Source of the DNA: an uncultured Eubacteriales bacterium
Lineage (GTDB): Bacteria > Bacillota > Clostridia > Oscillospirales > QAMX01
DNA: 64,000 nt
NCBI GenBank assembly: GCA_934546935.1
Contig: CAKTEH010000002.1
Location: 1-64,000, forward strand
Direction of reading: 5' to 3'
Shown here one piece after another: positions 25,996 to 34,788 of this stretch; position 1 is the first letter of the stretch; every line of letters begins with the position of its first letter. The notes below the pieces were generated by a model. It was given only the letters and a program-made list of their open reading frames with translations, made no database searches and was not told where the DNA came from. The translations under genes and the position numbers were made by a program.

Positions 25996-26854
25996 AATTC
26001 TCCTCCATCAGAATCGTATATATACTTTCTGCCGCACAGCGCGCAGCAGTATACGGGGCATATTTCCCCGGGAGACTCAGCGCCCAGATAACGCGCCGTC
26101 CCAAAAGCGTCGCATGGTAGCGGTCGATCCCTCCCGGTACCGAGGCCAAGTCAATCAGCAGCACGTCCTCCCGGGCCTTCTCCAGTTCTTTCTCGCCAAA
26201 CACCGGCGCAGGGACCGTATTAAATACCATTTCAAAACTGCAAAGTTCCGGCAGCGCGCGTGTGTCGGCACAAGCATAGCCATAAGCGCGGATCCAGGCA
26301 AAGTCTTCCGCCTTACGTGCGGAAACCGTAACCTGTACGCCCAACGCCGAAAGGCGGTGCGCAAGCATCCGTCCAATGCGCCCAAATCCGATTATAAGCG
26401 CTTTTGCACCGGACAGGACACTTTTACGGTTATGCATGGCAATTTCAATTGCAGCTTCCGCAGTTGTCAATGCATTGGATACCGCAAAATCCTCCCGCAG
26501 CGAATAATCGACCATGTGAATCCCACGCGCCGCAGCGGCGGCGGAAAACTCTGCCGGGATCCGGCCACCGATTACAATGTCGGCCGTTTCCAGGATCCGC
26601 AGGAGTCCCGCCTCCTCAACGCCTTCGATGCGCAGGTGTTTTTCTTCATCAAAAAGCGGCATCGGCAGAAGAGCTACACGTACAGCATCCTCTCCAGTCG
26701 ATGCGTCGTGCCCATGGTTATATAAATCACATTCCTGCGGCCACAGCATCGTCCGGTATCCGTCGGCGCGGATTGTTTCGGCCAGCGCGCTTTGCCTTCC
26801 ATCATCTCCAAAAATCATAAAGTCTATATGCTTGATAGAATCACCCCCAGACAT
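25988..26854 (-). CDS. dpaA: Dipicolinate synthase subunit A
   Basis: DpaA is the NAD(P)-dependent subunit. The N-terminal domain begins FMIFGDDGRQSALAETIRADG and includes DIVIGGRIP; the Rossmann domain has ALIIGFGRIGRMLAHRLSALG, with ADTRALPEL and VFNTVPAPVF typical of the family, and ends LPGKYAPYTAA. The start is uncertain: the ATG at 26854 gives 288 residues but lacks a clear Shine-Dalgarno, while GGGGGTG lies a few codons inside and no ATG/GTG/TTG follows at the right distance. The frame is also open to 26929. An extra N-terminus, or an unusual start, is possible. A SigK-type promoter was not identified. Confidence 0.93.
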   Translation of the reverse strand: MSGGDSIKHIDFMIFGDDGRQSALAETIRADGYRTMLWPQECDLYNHGHDASTGEDAVRVALLPMPLFDEEKHLRIEGVEEAGLLRILETADIVIGGRIPAEFSAAAAARGIHMVDYSLREDFAVSNALTTAEAAIEIAMHNRKSVLSGAKALIIGFGRIGRMLAHRLSALGVQVTVSARKAEDFAWIRAYGYACADTRALPELCSFEMVFNTVPAPVFGEKELEKAREDVLLIDLASVPGGIDRYHATLLGRRVIWALSLPGKYAPYTAARCAAESIYTILMEENYG

Positions 26855-27024
26855 GATCAGCGCGCTACATTCCAGTGCGCACAGTCCATAATATGCCATC
26901 CTGTTCCAGCTGTGCGTACGCTTATACAAAAAGGCCGAAACGTCTGCGCCCAGGTAGATAGAGAAGATGATTTACGAAAGTTTTGTTTACATAATATTCA
27001 TACCTCTGAGATTTTCCCACGAAG

Positions 27025-27121
27025 TTATCCACATTGTCCACAGGGTTTTCCACACCATTCCGGCTTCAAAAAGAGGAAACCAGTATCATTTTTGTCATTT
27101 TTTGTTACCACTTGTGGAAAA
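27025..27121. promoter_or_regulatory. Cluster of four DnaA-box-like 9-mers
   Basis: TTATCCACA (27025-27033, exact consensus), TTGTCCACA (27034-27042) and TTTTCCACA (27046-27054) are in direct tandem, and TGTGGAAAA (27113-27121) is the last type inverted. The intervening DNA is AT-rich. The region (26855-27304) lies between divergent-from-nothing dpaA and tsaD ends and holds no gene. A DnaA-binding regulatory, titration or reactivation site is the simplest reading. Confidence 0.5.
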
Positions 27122-27304
27122 CAAAAAAATATTCGACGTTACATAAATCAGTATTCATCCCGGTTATGTGTCCCCTGCAAACTGCGATCCACCCGAAATT
27201 TTATTCCAGATTTTCCTATTTGATAAAAACGTCTGGACGGGACGGCTTTCCCATGCCAAACAGAAAGCCCCTATGCAAAGCCTGTAAAAGCGCAAAAACA
27301 AAAG

Positions 27305-27336
27305 ACTGCCCGGAGAAACCAGTTTCTCCGGGCAGT
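27305..27336 (-). terminator. tsaD terminator
   Basis: A 15-bp perfect stem (27305-27319 with 27322-27336) lies 18 bases beyond tsaD; on the minus strand it is followed by TCTTTTGTTTTTG. Confidence 0.85.
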
Positions 27337-27354
27337 TTCTTTGTTTTACACTGC

Positions 27355-28374
27355 TTAGTTTAAAAATGGTGCGTCTGCGGCAAGCGTTGCATAGGCATTG
27401 AGCCCTGTCCCTGCACGCAAGCCAGCCTGAAAAGCATAGTACCCCTGACAGGCAATCATGGAGCCGTTGTCGCCGCACAATTTGACTGGCGGGATATATA
27501 AGGCAATACCATGCTCCCGGCATTGCGCCTGCAAAGCGTCGCGAAGGATACTGTTTGCAGCGACACCACCGGCAACTGCAAGTCTTCCGTAACCGCAAGT
27601 TCTGGCTGCATCGACGGCAGGCGGAACCAGTTCACGGACAACTGCCCGACAGAAGGATGCGGCAAGCCCTTCCCTGTCAAGTGGTTCGCCGCGCTGCGCC
27701 GCGGTATGGACAGTATTGATTACGGCCGTTTTCAGACCGGAAAAAGAAAAGTCCCAAGGCGCCCCGTCAATTCTCGCTTTTGGGAGCCGGTAGGCTGCAG
27801 GGTCTCCATTTTGTGCGAGCCGGTCAATCTGCGCGCCGCCCGGATACGGCAGCCCCAATACCCGCGCCGCTTTATCAAACGCCTCCCCCGCCGCATCATC
27901 ACGGGTTGAACCAAGGACCTTCATATCCGTATAATCCCTTACATCAATAAGAAGGCTGTGGCCCCCGGAGACAACAAGACAACAAAACGGCGGCGCAAGC
28001 TCGGGGAACGCAATATAATTAGCGGCAATATGCCCGTGAATATGATGCACCGGAACAAGCGGTTTTCCGGCAGAAAATGCAAGACCCTTGGCATAGTTAA
28101 CGCCGACAAGCAGCGCGCCAATCAGACCGGGGGCGTAAGTTACGGCGACAGCATCAAGATCAGCGGCCGTACAACCCGCGTTATGCAGAGCCTGTTCCAC
28201 AACCCCGCATATGCCCTCTACATGGCGGCGCGAAGCAATTTCCGGTACGACGCCGCCATACAGCGCATGCATATCCGCCTGCGACAGTACCACATCCGAC
28301 AGGATCTTCCGGCCGTCGAGGCTGATAGCCGCGGCAGTTTCATCACAGGAGCTTTCAATTCCGAGTATCAGCAT
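27355..28374 (-). CDS. tsaD: tRNA N6-threonylcarbamoyladenosine transferase TsaD
   Basis: TsaD transfers threonylcarbamoyl from its adenylate to A37 of ANN-decoding tRNAs, with TsaB/TsaE partners. The ASKHA fold shows LGIESSCDETA, HHIHGHIAAN (metal-binding His pair), CLVVSGGHSLL, the RDDAAGEAFDKAARVLGLPYPGG segment, FSGLKTA and a late CGDNGSMIA with the third metal ligand Asp. The start at 28374 is chosen for GGAGG upstream and the family-standard MLILGIESS. Length is 339. The start overlaps the rimI end by 7 bases. Confidence 0.96.
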   Translation of the reverse strand: MLILGIESSCDETAAAISLDGRKILSDVVLSQADMHALYGGVVPEIASRRHVEGICGVVEQALHNAGCTAADLDAVAVTYAPGLIGALLVGVNYAKGLAFSAGKPLVPVHHIHGHIAANYIAFPELAPPFCCLVVSGGHSLLIDVRDYTDMKVLGSTRDDAAGEAFDKAARVLGLPYPGGAQIDRLAQNGDPAAYRLPKARIDGAPWDFSFSGLKTAVINTVHTAAQRGEPLDREGLAASFCRAVVRELVPPAVDAARTCGYGRLAVAGGVAANSILRDALQAQCREHGIALYIPPVKLCGDNGSMIACQGYYAFQAGLRAGTGLNAYATLAADAPFLN

Positions 28375-28829
28375 ATTTCCTCCTTGGGTCTTGTCCACGA
28401 CATCAAAACCGCGTCCTCGACCGGGTGTTCATAATAGGATCTGCGCACACCGCAGGCAACGAAGCCGAACGCAGCATACAGCGCCTGCGCAGGGGTATTA
28501 GAGCGGCGTACTTCAAGATAAACGCGCTCCACCTGCGCGGCGCGTGCAAAAAATGCAGACAGCAGCATACGGGCGATACCCCGACGGCGGAAATCGGGAT
28601 GTACGCCGACGCTCAGGATTTCCGCCTCAGGGAAAAGGACCTGCGCGCCAAGGGAGCCCGCCAGACAGGCGCCCTGATAAGCGCACAACCAAAGGCCGCA
28701 GGGAGACTGCAGCGCTCCGGCAAGACTTTCCCTGCTCCAGGGATCAGAAAAACACAGCCGCTCAAGCGCAGCCATCCCGTCAAGCATGGCAGGCGCAGCC
28801 GGAAGGATAGTAATTTTTCCCATATTCAT
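28368..28829 (-). CDS. rimI: Ribosomal-protein S18-alanine N-acetyltransferase RimI-like
   Basis: The 153-residue GNAT protein has LERLCFSDPWSRESL at the N-terminus, EAEILSVGVHPDFRRRGIARMLL (acetyl-CoA site with RRRGIA) and VYLEVRRSNTPAQALYAAFGF, the RimI signature region. A conserved Tyr pair occurs in RRSYYEHP. rimI beside tsaD is a common bacterial arrangement. The first ATG overlaps the polA stop (ATGA); a second ATG six bases in has a better spaced AAGGG. Acetylation of S18 specifically is inferred from family and context. Confidence 0.9.
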   Translation of the reverse strand: MNMGKITILPAAPAMLDGMAALERLCFSDPWSRESLAGALQSPCGLWLCAYQGACLAGSLGAQVLFPEAEILSVGVHPDFRRRGIARMLLSAFFARAAQVERVYLEVRRSNTPAQALYAAFGFVACGVRRSYYEHPVEDAVLMSWTRPKEEIC

Positions 28830-31477
28830 CCCTTTGCCGCATACCAGTCCTCGCCCACCGACGCTTCCGCAACCAGCGGGACAGAAAGCGGCATGGCACG
28901 GGTCATTTCTTCCTCCAGGATACGTTTGGCTGCATCTGCTTCTTCGCTGGCAGCTTCCACGATCAGTTCATCATGCACCTGTAAAATCAGACGGGCGCGC
29001 AAGCCCTCCGCTTTCAGGCGGCGATAAACAGCCACCATTGCCAACTTGATGATATCGGCGGCAGTCCCCTGGATTGGCGTATTCAGGGCCACCCGTTCGC
29101 CAAAAGCACGTACATTATGGTTGGTTGAACGGATCTCTGGAAGCCAGCGCCGGCGCCCGACAAGCGTAGAAACCCAGCCGCTCTCCCTGGCCTGCATGCG
29201 AATCGTATCCATATACCGGCGGACGCCAGGGTACTTGGCAAAATAATTTTCAATATACGCATGTGCTTCCCGGCGTGTCATGCCGGTCTGCCCGGCAAGG
29301 GAAAACTCACTCATGCCATAGACAAGGCCGAAGTTCACCGCCTTGGCGCGTGAGCGCAGGGCTGGGCTGACCTCATCTGGCGAAATGCCCGCTACAGAAG
29401 CCGCCGTAGCGCGATGAATATCAATACCGGAGGCAAATGCCGCCTTCATCCCCTCGTCTTGCGCAACATGCGCCAGAACCCGCAGCTCTATCTGCGAATA
29501 ATCGGCGTCAACCAATACAAACCCGTCCTCCGGAACAAACATATGGCGCAACTGCGCACCCAACTGCGTGCGCACAGGAATATTTTGCAGATTCGGTTCT
29601 GTAGAGCTGATCCTTCCGGTTGCCGTTACCATCTGGTTAAAACTGGAATGAATCCGACCGTCTGAGGGGGAAATTACTTTTTCAAGCCCATCGGCATAAG
29701 TTGATTTCAGCTTGGTCAGCTGCCGGTACTCCAGCACCAGCGTTCCAATGGGATTATATGCAGCAACATGCGCCATCGCGTCGGCGTCTGTAGAATAACC
29801 GGACTTTGTTTTTTTTCCGCCGGGTATCCCCATCTTCTCAAAAATCAGTTCCCCAAGCTGTTTGGGGGAGTTGATGTTAAACGGGCCCCCTGCAATTTCA
29901 TAGATTTGTGTTTCCAGCACCGCAATACGCCGGCCGAGCTGTTCGCCGTACGCACAAAGACGCTTGGCGTCAACTTTAAAACCGATAGACTGCATGGAAG
30001 CCAAGACCTCAGCCAACGGAAGCTCTACGTCGTACATCAGCTTTTCCATTTCATATTCCGCAAGCTTTTTCATAAGCGTCTGATGCAGGCCTTCGACAGC
30101 CGCAAGATATTCCCCTGCCGCGCGGCGGGCATCTGTCTCATCAGAAAGCGGGGAAAAAGCGTTTTCCGCGTCGAAGCTGTTTGAGCCCAACTCAATACCC
30201 AAAAGATTGGAGGCACAGTGGGCAAGTTCATAACGGCCGGAAGTCGGATTAATCAAATACGCTGCAATTGCCGTATCAAAGGCAAATCCATCAAAAGCAA
30301 TCCCCTGCGCAAATAAGGATAAATACAAAGGCTTAATATCGTGCCCGATTTTGCGGATTTCTCCGGCCATGAGGCATTCCAGGAAACTGCGGTAGACGCT
30401 GTCTGCAACAAGTGCACGCCGGACAAGATAGTTTTCCCCGGATATACGCAGAGCGACCCAGGAAAGGTCCGCAGCCCATAAAAGGTATACCGGCGCGCGC
30501 CGCGCCTGCTCCAAAAGGGAGGGGATAGTTTCAGCCTGTACTGTCCGCGCAGGCTGAATGGAAGTTTCAGACGCAGCGCCCGCTGCAGGAACGCCGGAAG
30601 GCGCAGGCCCCAGGCCCAGGCGAAGGATGAAGCTGCGAAGCTCCAGCCGGTGCAGGATTGCATAAAGCTTTGGCTTATCCATCTGTGCCATCGTCAGCGT
30701 ACAGGGGCACAGGTCAATAGGTGCATGGCGGTCGATCTCTGCGAGGCGGCGGCTCATCCGTGCACTGGCCTCCCCGGCGCGCAGCTTTGCTTTAACGCTG
30801 TCCCGGATCGGAAGCGTATCCAAGCCGGCATAAATCTTTTCAATGCCGCCAAAACTGGAAACCAACTGCATCGCGGTCTTCTCCCCGATTCCCGCGACTC
30901 CCGGGATATTGTCGGAAGCGTCGCCCTGGAGCGCTTTTATGTCGATGAATTCTTCCGGCGTTATGCCATAGGTATCCGCAACAAGCTCAGGTGTATAATC
31001 AGTCTCTGTTGGACGGCCCGCTTTTGTGGAGATATATTTTATGGTTGTGGAAGGGCCGGCGAGCTGAAAACTGTCCCGGTCACCGGTCAGGATGACACAG
31101 GTACAGTCCTGCGTTTCTTCACAGATGCGGCTGATGGTGCCAAGCAGGTCGTCGGCCTCGTAACCGGGCATCTCATAGCAGGCAACACCCATATAACCAA
31201 GGACTTCCTTAATCAGCGGTATCTGCTGCAAAAACTCCGGTGCAGGCGGACGCCGGCCCGCCTTATAAGCCGCATATTCCATATGACGGTAAGTCAGCCC
31301 TTTTACATCAAAGCAGGCACACACCGCGTCCGGGTTTTCCTTTTCGCAGATTTTAAAATACGTGGAAAGAAAGCCATAAACCGCGTTCGTATATTCCCCT
31401 GAAGCAGTGGACAGAAGTTTTATGCCGTAGAAAGCGCGGTTTAATATGCTGTTTGCGTCAATCGCAAGGATCTTCAT
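28826..31477 (-). CDS. polA: DNA polymerase I
   Basis: Residues 1-290 form the 5' nuclease (LAIDANSILNRAFYG, CFDVKG, MPGYEADDLLGTI, LQGDASDNIPGVAGIGEKTA). Residues about 300-470 keep the 3'-5' exonuclease fold without its active site (AADLSWVALRI stands where the DxE motif should be), as in Bacillus-type Pol I. The polymerase has motif A DADYSQIELRVLAH, motif B RSRAKAVNFGLVYG and motif C QVHDELIVEA. Start at 31477 follows GGAGG; 883 residues is typical. polA, rimI and tsaD overlap end to end and probably form one transcript. Confidence 0.97.
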   Translation of the reverse strand: MKILAIDANSILNRAFYGIKLLSTASGEYTNAVYGFLSTYFKICEKENPDAVCACFDVKGLTYRHMEYAAYKAGRRPPAPEFLQQIPLIKEVLGYMGVACYEMPGYEADDLLGTISRICEETQDCTCVILTGDRDSFQLAGPSTTIKYISTKAGRPTETDYTPELVADTYGITPEEFIDIKALQGDASDNIPGVAGIGEKTAMQLVSSFGGIEKIYAGLDTLPIRDSVKAKLRAGEASARMSRRLAEIDRHAPIDLCPCTLTMAQMDKPKLYAILHRLELRSFILRLGLGPAPSGVPAAGAASETSIQPARTVQAETIPSLLEQARRAPVYLLWAADLSWVALRISGENYLVRRALVADSVYRSFLECLMAGEIRKIGHDIKPLYLSLFAQGIAFDGFAFDTAIAAYLINPTSGRYELAHCASNLLGIELGSNSFDAENAFSPLSDETDARRAAGEYLAAVEGLHQTLMKKLAEYEMEKLMYDVELPLAEVLASMQSIGFKVDAKRLCAYGEQLGRRIAVLETQIYEIAGGPFNINSPKQLGELIFEKMGIPGGKKTKSGYSTDADAMAHVAAYNPIGTLVLEYRQLTKLKSTYADGLEKVISPSDGRIHSSFNQMVTATGRISSTEPNLQNIPVRTQLGAQLRHMFVPEDGFVLVDADYSQIELRVLAHVAQDEGMKAAFASGIDIHRATAASVAGISPDEVSPALRSRAKAVNFGLVYGMSEFSLAGQTGMTRREAHAYIENYFAKYPGVRRYMDTIRMQARESGWVSTLVGRRRWLPEIRSTNHNVRAFGERVALNTPIQGTAADIIKLAMVAVYRRLKAEGLRARLILQVHDELIVEAASEEADAAKRILEEEMTRAMPLSVPLVAEASVGEDWYAAKG

Positions 31478-31628
31478 AAGGGCCTCCGTTTCTTTTCTCA
31501 TCTGAAATTATAGCATTCATGCGCCGGCTTTTCAACGCAATCTGCAGAGAAACGTTCGAAAAAAAGCTGAATATCCGACGAATCTTGGAGATTTTTATAA
31601 TTCTCCGATTCCGATTTTCAAAGCTTTC

Positions 31629-31657
31629 TTGCATTTACACGCGGATTTTGATATAGT
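31629..31657 (+). promoter_or_regulatory. Promoter of the GH4 gene
   Basis: TTGCAT (31629-31634) and TATAGT (31652-31657) are 17 bases apart, 40 bases before the start codon. Confidence 0.6.
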
Positions 31658-31697
31658 AGAAGCAGATTTTCAAACCCGATTTAAAGAGGTGTGCTTT

Positions 31698-33014
31698 ATG
31701 AAAAAGATCTGTTTTATCGGAGCCGGCAGTTTTGAATTTACACGCAATCTTGTGCGGGACATCCTTTCGTTCCCTGCATTCGGGGAAGTTGAAATTGCGC
31801 TGATGGATATCGATCCCCTGCGTTTGGAATTCTCGCGCAGGGCCTGCCAGAAAATCATCGACGCAGGCACTTATACCGGCGTCAGACTGACAACGACCAT
31901 GAACCGGGCACAGGCGCTATCCGGCGCAGACGGCGTACTGATCACAATCCTGGCAGCAGGCGTACAGGTCTGGCGTTCGGACATTGAAATTCCAAAGCGC
32001 TACGGCGTGGATATCAACGTCGGCGATACGCGGGGGCCTGCAGGGATTTTCCGTTTTTTACGTACAGCGCCGGTCATGCTGGAAATCGTCCGGGATATTG
32101 AAAAATACTGTCCGAATGCAGTCGTACTCAATTATACAAATCCCATGGCCATGCTCTGCCGCGCCATGCAGCAGGAAAGCGCCGCCTGTATCACCGGCCT
32201 GTGCCACAGCGTACAGGGAACGGCGGCGATGCTTGCCAAATGGATTGGCGCGGATATGCGCGATGTTACTTACCTGTGTGCCGGGATCAACCATCAGGCG
32301 CATTATCTGGAGTTTAAAGTCTGCGGAGAAGACGCCTACCCCCGTATCCGCAAGGCGCTGGAGGATCCGGAAATTTATAACGCCGAGCAGGTACGCAACG
32401 AAATGTTCTTGGCGCTTGACTACTATGTTACTGAATCCTCTGGCCACAATTCCGAATATGTGGCATGGTTCCGCAAGCGTCCTGACCTTATTGAAAAATA
32501 CTGCACCCACGGTACTAACTGGAATCCCGGCGCTTATGCGTTTATTTTAAACCAATATCTTGACCGGGAAACCGGATGGGAAGATTCCATCCGCGAATGG
32601 CTTTCGCGCGACGAGGTGGACATCCAGCGCGGCCAGGAATACGCCTCTTATATTTTCAACGCGGTTTTCGGCGATCATGCAATGTTCCAGTTCAATGGAA
32701 ACGTTCGCAATTTCGGTATCATTGACAACCTTCCGCAAGGCTGCTGCGTGGAAGTGCCAGTCCTTGCATCGAAGGCAGGCCTGCAGCCGTTGAAAGTCGG
32801 CCCGCTGCCTGCGCAGCTGGCGATCCTGAACAACACCTCCGCACGTTGTGAGGAATTGGCTGTAGAGGGATTCTTTGAAAAGAGCCGCCGCAAGATTTTC
32901 CAGGCCATTGCCTTTGACCCGTTGACCAGCGCCGTATTGAGCCTGAAAGAAATCCAGCATATGGTCGATGACATGTTCGCGGCAAATGAACTGTATTTGC
33001 CGGAATATAAATAA
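31698..33014 (+). CDS. Glycoside hydrolase family 4, alpha-galactosidase/alpha-glucosidase type
   Basis: GH4 enzymes cleave glycosides by an NAD+ and Mn2+-dependent redox-elimination route inside the cell. Seen here: the Rossmann start ICFIGAGSFEFTRNLVRDIL, ALMDIDPLRLEFS, DINVGDTRGPAGIFRFLRT, NYTNPMAMLC, GLCHSVQGTA (Cys metal ligand), AGINHQAHYL (His ligand) and SSGHNSEYVAWFRK. The HSVQ and INHQAHY forms are nearest to MelA-type enzymes acting on unphosphorylated substrates. Length is 438. GAGGTG precedes ATG 31698. It is monocistronic, with its own promoter and a strong terminator at 33036-33065. Confidence 0.9.
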   Translation: MKKICFIGAGSFEFTRNLVRDILSFPAFGEVEIALMDIDPLRLEFSRRACQKIIDAGTYTGVRLTTTMNRAQALSGADGVLITILAAGVQVWRSDIEIPKRYGVDINVGDTRGPAGIFRFLRTAPVMLEIVRDIEKYCPNAVVLNYTNPMAMLCRAMQQESAACITGLCHSVQGTAAMLAKWIGADMRDVTYLCAGINHQAHYLEFKVCGEDAYPRIRKALEDPEIYNAEQVRNEMFLALDYYVTESSGHNSEYVAWFRKRPDLIEKYCTHGTNWNPGAYAFILNQYLDRETGWEDSIREWLSRDEVDIQRGQEYASYIFNAVFGDHAMFQFNGNVRNFGIIDNLPQGCCVEVPVLASKAGLQPLKVGPLPAQLAILNNTSARCEELAVEGFFEKSRRKIFQAIAFDPLTSAVLSLKEIQHMVDDMFAANELYLPEYK

Positions 33015-33035
33015 ACTGTTCTGAATATAGGATTC

Positions 33036-33065
33036 ATCTCCCTGCCTGTTAACAGGCAGGGAGAT
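33036..33065 (+). terminator. GH4 gene terminator
   Basis: A perfect 30-base palindrome (15-bp arms) is followed immediately by a run of seven T. Confidence 0.92.
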
Positions 33066-33201
33066 TTTTTTGTTTCAAACCGTATTCCTTTTTATTTACT
33101 TCTTTCCCGGATTGGCCGAATTTACGACAATTGAGACTTTTATGCGACTTTTTCAGGAAAAACCCGGGGCGAATTCTCCGCATAAGGCTGGTATGCTTAG
33201 T

Positions 33202-33213
33202 TTGTCCGGACAA
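33202..33213. promoter_or_regulatory. Palindrome before the phage structural cassette
   Basis: TTGTCCGGACAA is a perfect 12-bp palindrome three bases before the Shine-Dalgarno of the first cassette gene. It may be an operator or part of a translational switch; no -35/-10 pair is convincing in 33066-33200. Confidence 0.35.
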
Positions 33214-33229
33214 GAAAGGAGGAGAGGTG

Positions 33230-33427
33230 TTGCCACAGACAAAAAAACACATGCGGCGCAAAAATCCGCGAAAGGTTGTTGAAGATTTCCTCAGCGCAGT
33301 TGTCGAGGATGACTGTGCGGAGATGAAGGACCGGCTCAAAGCGTCCGAGCTTTTGTCCAAATCCGCCGCACAGGAACCAGAGCAGGCGCTTCAGCTGGAA
33401 ATCCACGTCGATTACGGGCAGGGATGA
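33230..33427 (+). CDS. Small terminase subunit-like protein, short
   Basis: The 65-residue product starts at TTG 33230, six bases after AAAGGAGG (GTG 33227 is the alternative). It is basic at the N-terminus (KKHMRRKNPRKVVEDF) and then helical (RLKASELLSKSAA, resembling the C-terminal part of small terminase subunits). It overlaps the large terminase start (ATGA). The usual small terminase DNA-binding domain is missing, so it could be a truncated or minimal small terminase. Assignment rests on position and the short motif. Confidence 0.5.
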   Translation: MPQTKKHMRRKNPRKVVEDFLSAVVEDDCAEMKDRLKASELLSKSAAQEPEQALQLEIHVDYGQG

Positions 33428-34773
33428 TCCGCGAAATCCAAATACAGGCCAACGCGGTATTCCGGCCTGTACATCAAAGCCGGGCCCGTTACGTCCTCCT
33501 GCGCGGCAGCGCAGGGTCAGGTAAATCCGTGGATACAGCACAGATGTATATCCTGCGATTGATGTGCAGTCCCGGACGGAATCTGCTGTGCATACGCAAA
33601 ACTGAAGAATCCAACCGGTTCAGCACTTTCGCTGAGCTGCATGCAGCCATCCGGCGCATGCACGTGGAAGACCTGTGGGAAATTACGGCCGCGCCGCTAT
33701 CCATGCGCTGCCTGTCAAGCGGCGCACAGATCCTATTCCGGGGGACGCTGGACGACCGGCAAAGAGAAAAGTTGAAGAGCATTACTTTTGCGCAGGGAAA
33801 GCTGACAGACGTCTGGATAGAGGAAGCGACAGAGCTGCAGCAAGGAGACTTTGAAATTATTGACGACCGTCTGCGCGGGCAGCTGCCTGAAGACCTTTTT
33901 TACCAGATCAAGCTGACCTTTAACCCGGTAAGCGCCGGGCACTGGATAAAAAAGCGCTTCTTTGATCATCCCGCCCCGGATGTGCTGACCAACGTATCAA
34001 CTTATTTGGACAACCGCTTTATTGACGCACAATTTCATGCGCGCATGAAGGCCCGTGCGCAGTACGATCCCGATGGCTACCGGGTATATGGGCTGGGGGA
34101 ATGGGGCGTCGCCGGCGGTGCGTATTTTTCCGAATGGCGGGAAAGCATCCACACCTGCGCACCCTTCCCGCTTACCGGCAGTTGGCGGCGTTATGTCAGC
34201 CTGGATTATGGGCTGGATATGCTTGCCGCATACTTTATCGCCATAGACAGCCAGGGACGGGCCTGGGTATACAGGGAAATATATGAAAGCGGCCTTATTG
34301 TTTCAGATGCAGCCCGGCGCATCCGCCAGCACACAGCTGAGGATGAACATATATATCAGTATTTTGCGCCGCCTGACCTCTGGAACCGGCGGCAGGATAC
34401 CGGAAAATCCGCAGCGGATATTTTTGCAGAGCACGGCGTTGCGCTGTCAAAGGCGGAAAATAACCGGATTGCCGGCTGGTATGATTTACGGGAATGGCTG
34501 AAGCCTTATGTGGACGAGCAGGGCCGGATGCGCGCCGCGCTTACGGTTTTTTCCAACTGCGAAAATCTGATCCGGACCCTGCCCTCCATATCCCGGGATC
34601 CTGTCAACCCCAACGATACAGCGGCGGCGCCCCACGAACTTACCCACGCGCCGGATGCTCTGCGTTATTTTGCAGCGGGACGTCCCCTGCCTGCACATAC
34701 GAGACATGCGTCCGCACCGCGGGGAGCGGAACTTTTTTCCCGCGGGGGCAGGAAAAAATCCGTAACTCTATAA
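33424..34773 (+). CDS. Large terminase subunit (PBSX-like)
   Basis: This packaging motor and headful nuclease shows Walker A RGSAGSGKSV, a coupling segment KTEESNRFSTF, Walker B LTDVWIEEATE with catalytic Glu, and the motif LTFNPVS. The RNase H-like nuclease has Asp in VSLDYGLDMLA and a late Asp in HAPDALRYF. Length 449 is typical of the PBSX/phi29-unrelated family. It starts by overlapping the small gene before it. Intact motor and nuclease motifs mean that DNA packaging is probably still possible. Confidence 0.93.
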   Translation: MIREIQIQANAVFRPVHQSRARYVLLRGSAGSGKSVDTAQMYILRLMCSPGRNLLCIRKTEESNRFSTFAELHAAIRRMHVEDLWEITAAPLSMRCLSSGAQILFRGTLDDRQREKLKSITFAQGKLTDVWIEEATELQQGDFEIIDDRLRGQLPEDLFYQIKLTFNPVSAGHWIKKRFFDHPAPDVLTNVSTYLDNRFIDAQFHARMKARAQYDPDGYRVYGLGEWGVAGGAYFSEWRESIHTCAPFPLTGSWRRYVSLDYGLDMLAAYFIAIDSQGRAWVYREIYESGLIVSDAARRIRQHTAEDEHIYQYFAPPDLWNRRQDTGKSAADIFAEHGVALSKAENNRIAGWYDLREWLKPYVDEQGRMRAALTVFSNCENLIRTLPSISRDPVNPNDTAAAPHELTHAPDALRYFAAGRPLPAHTRHASAPRGAELFSRGGRKKSVTL

Positions 34774-34788
34774 TATGAGGTGAATTCT

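Noticed and set aside
27025..27121. Chromosome origin oriC
   Set aside because: DnaA boxes are present but dnaA, dnaN, rpmH and gidA are not nearby.
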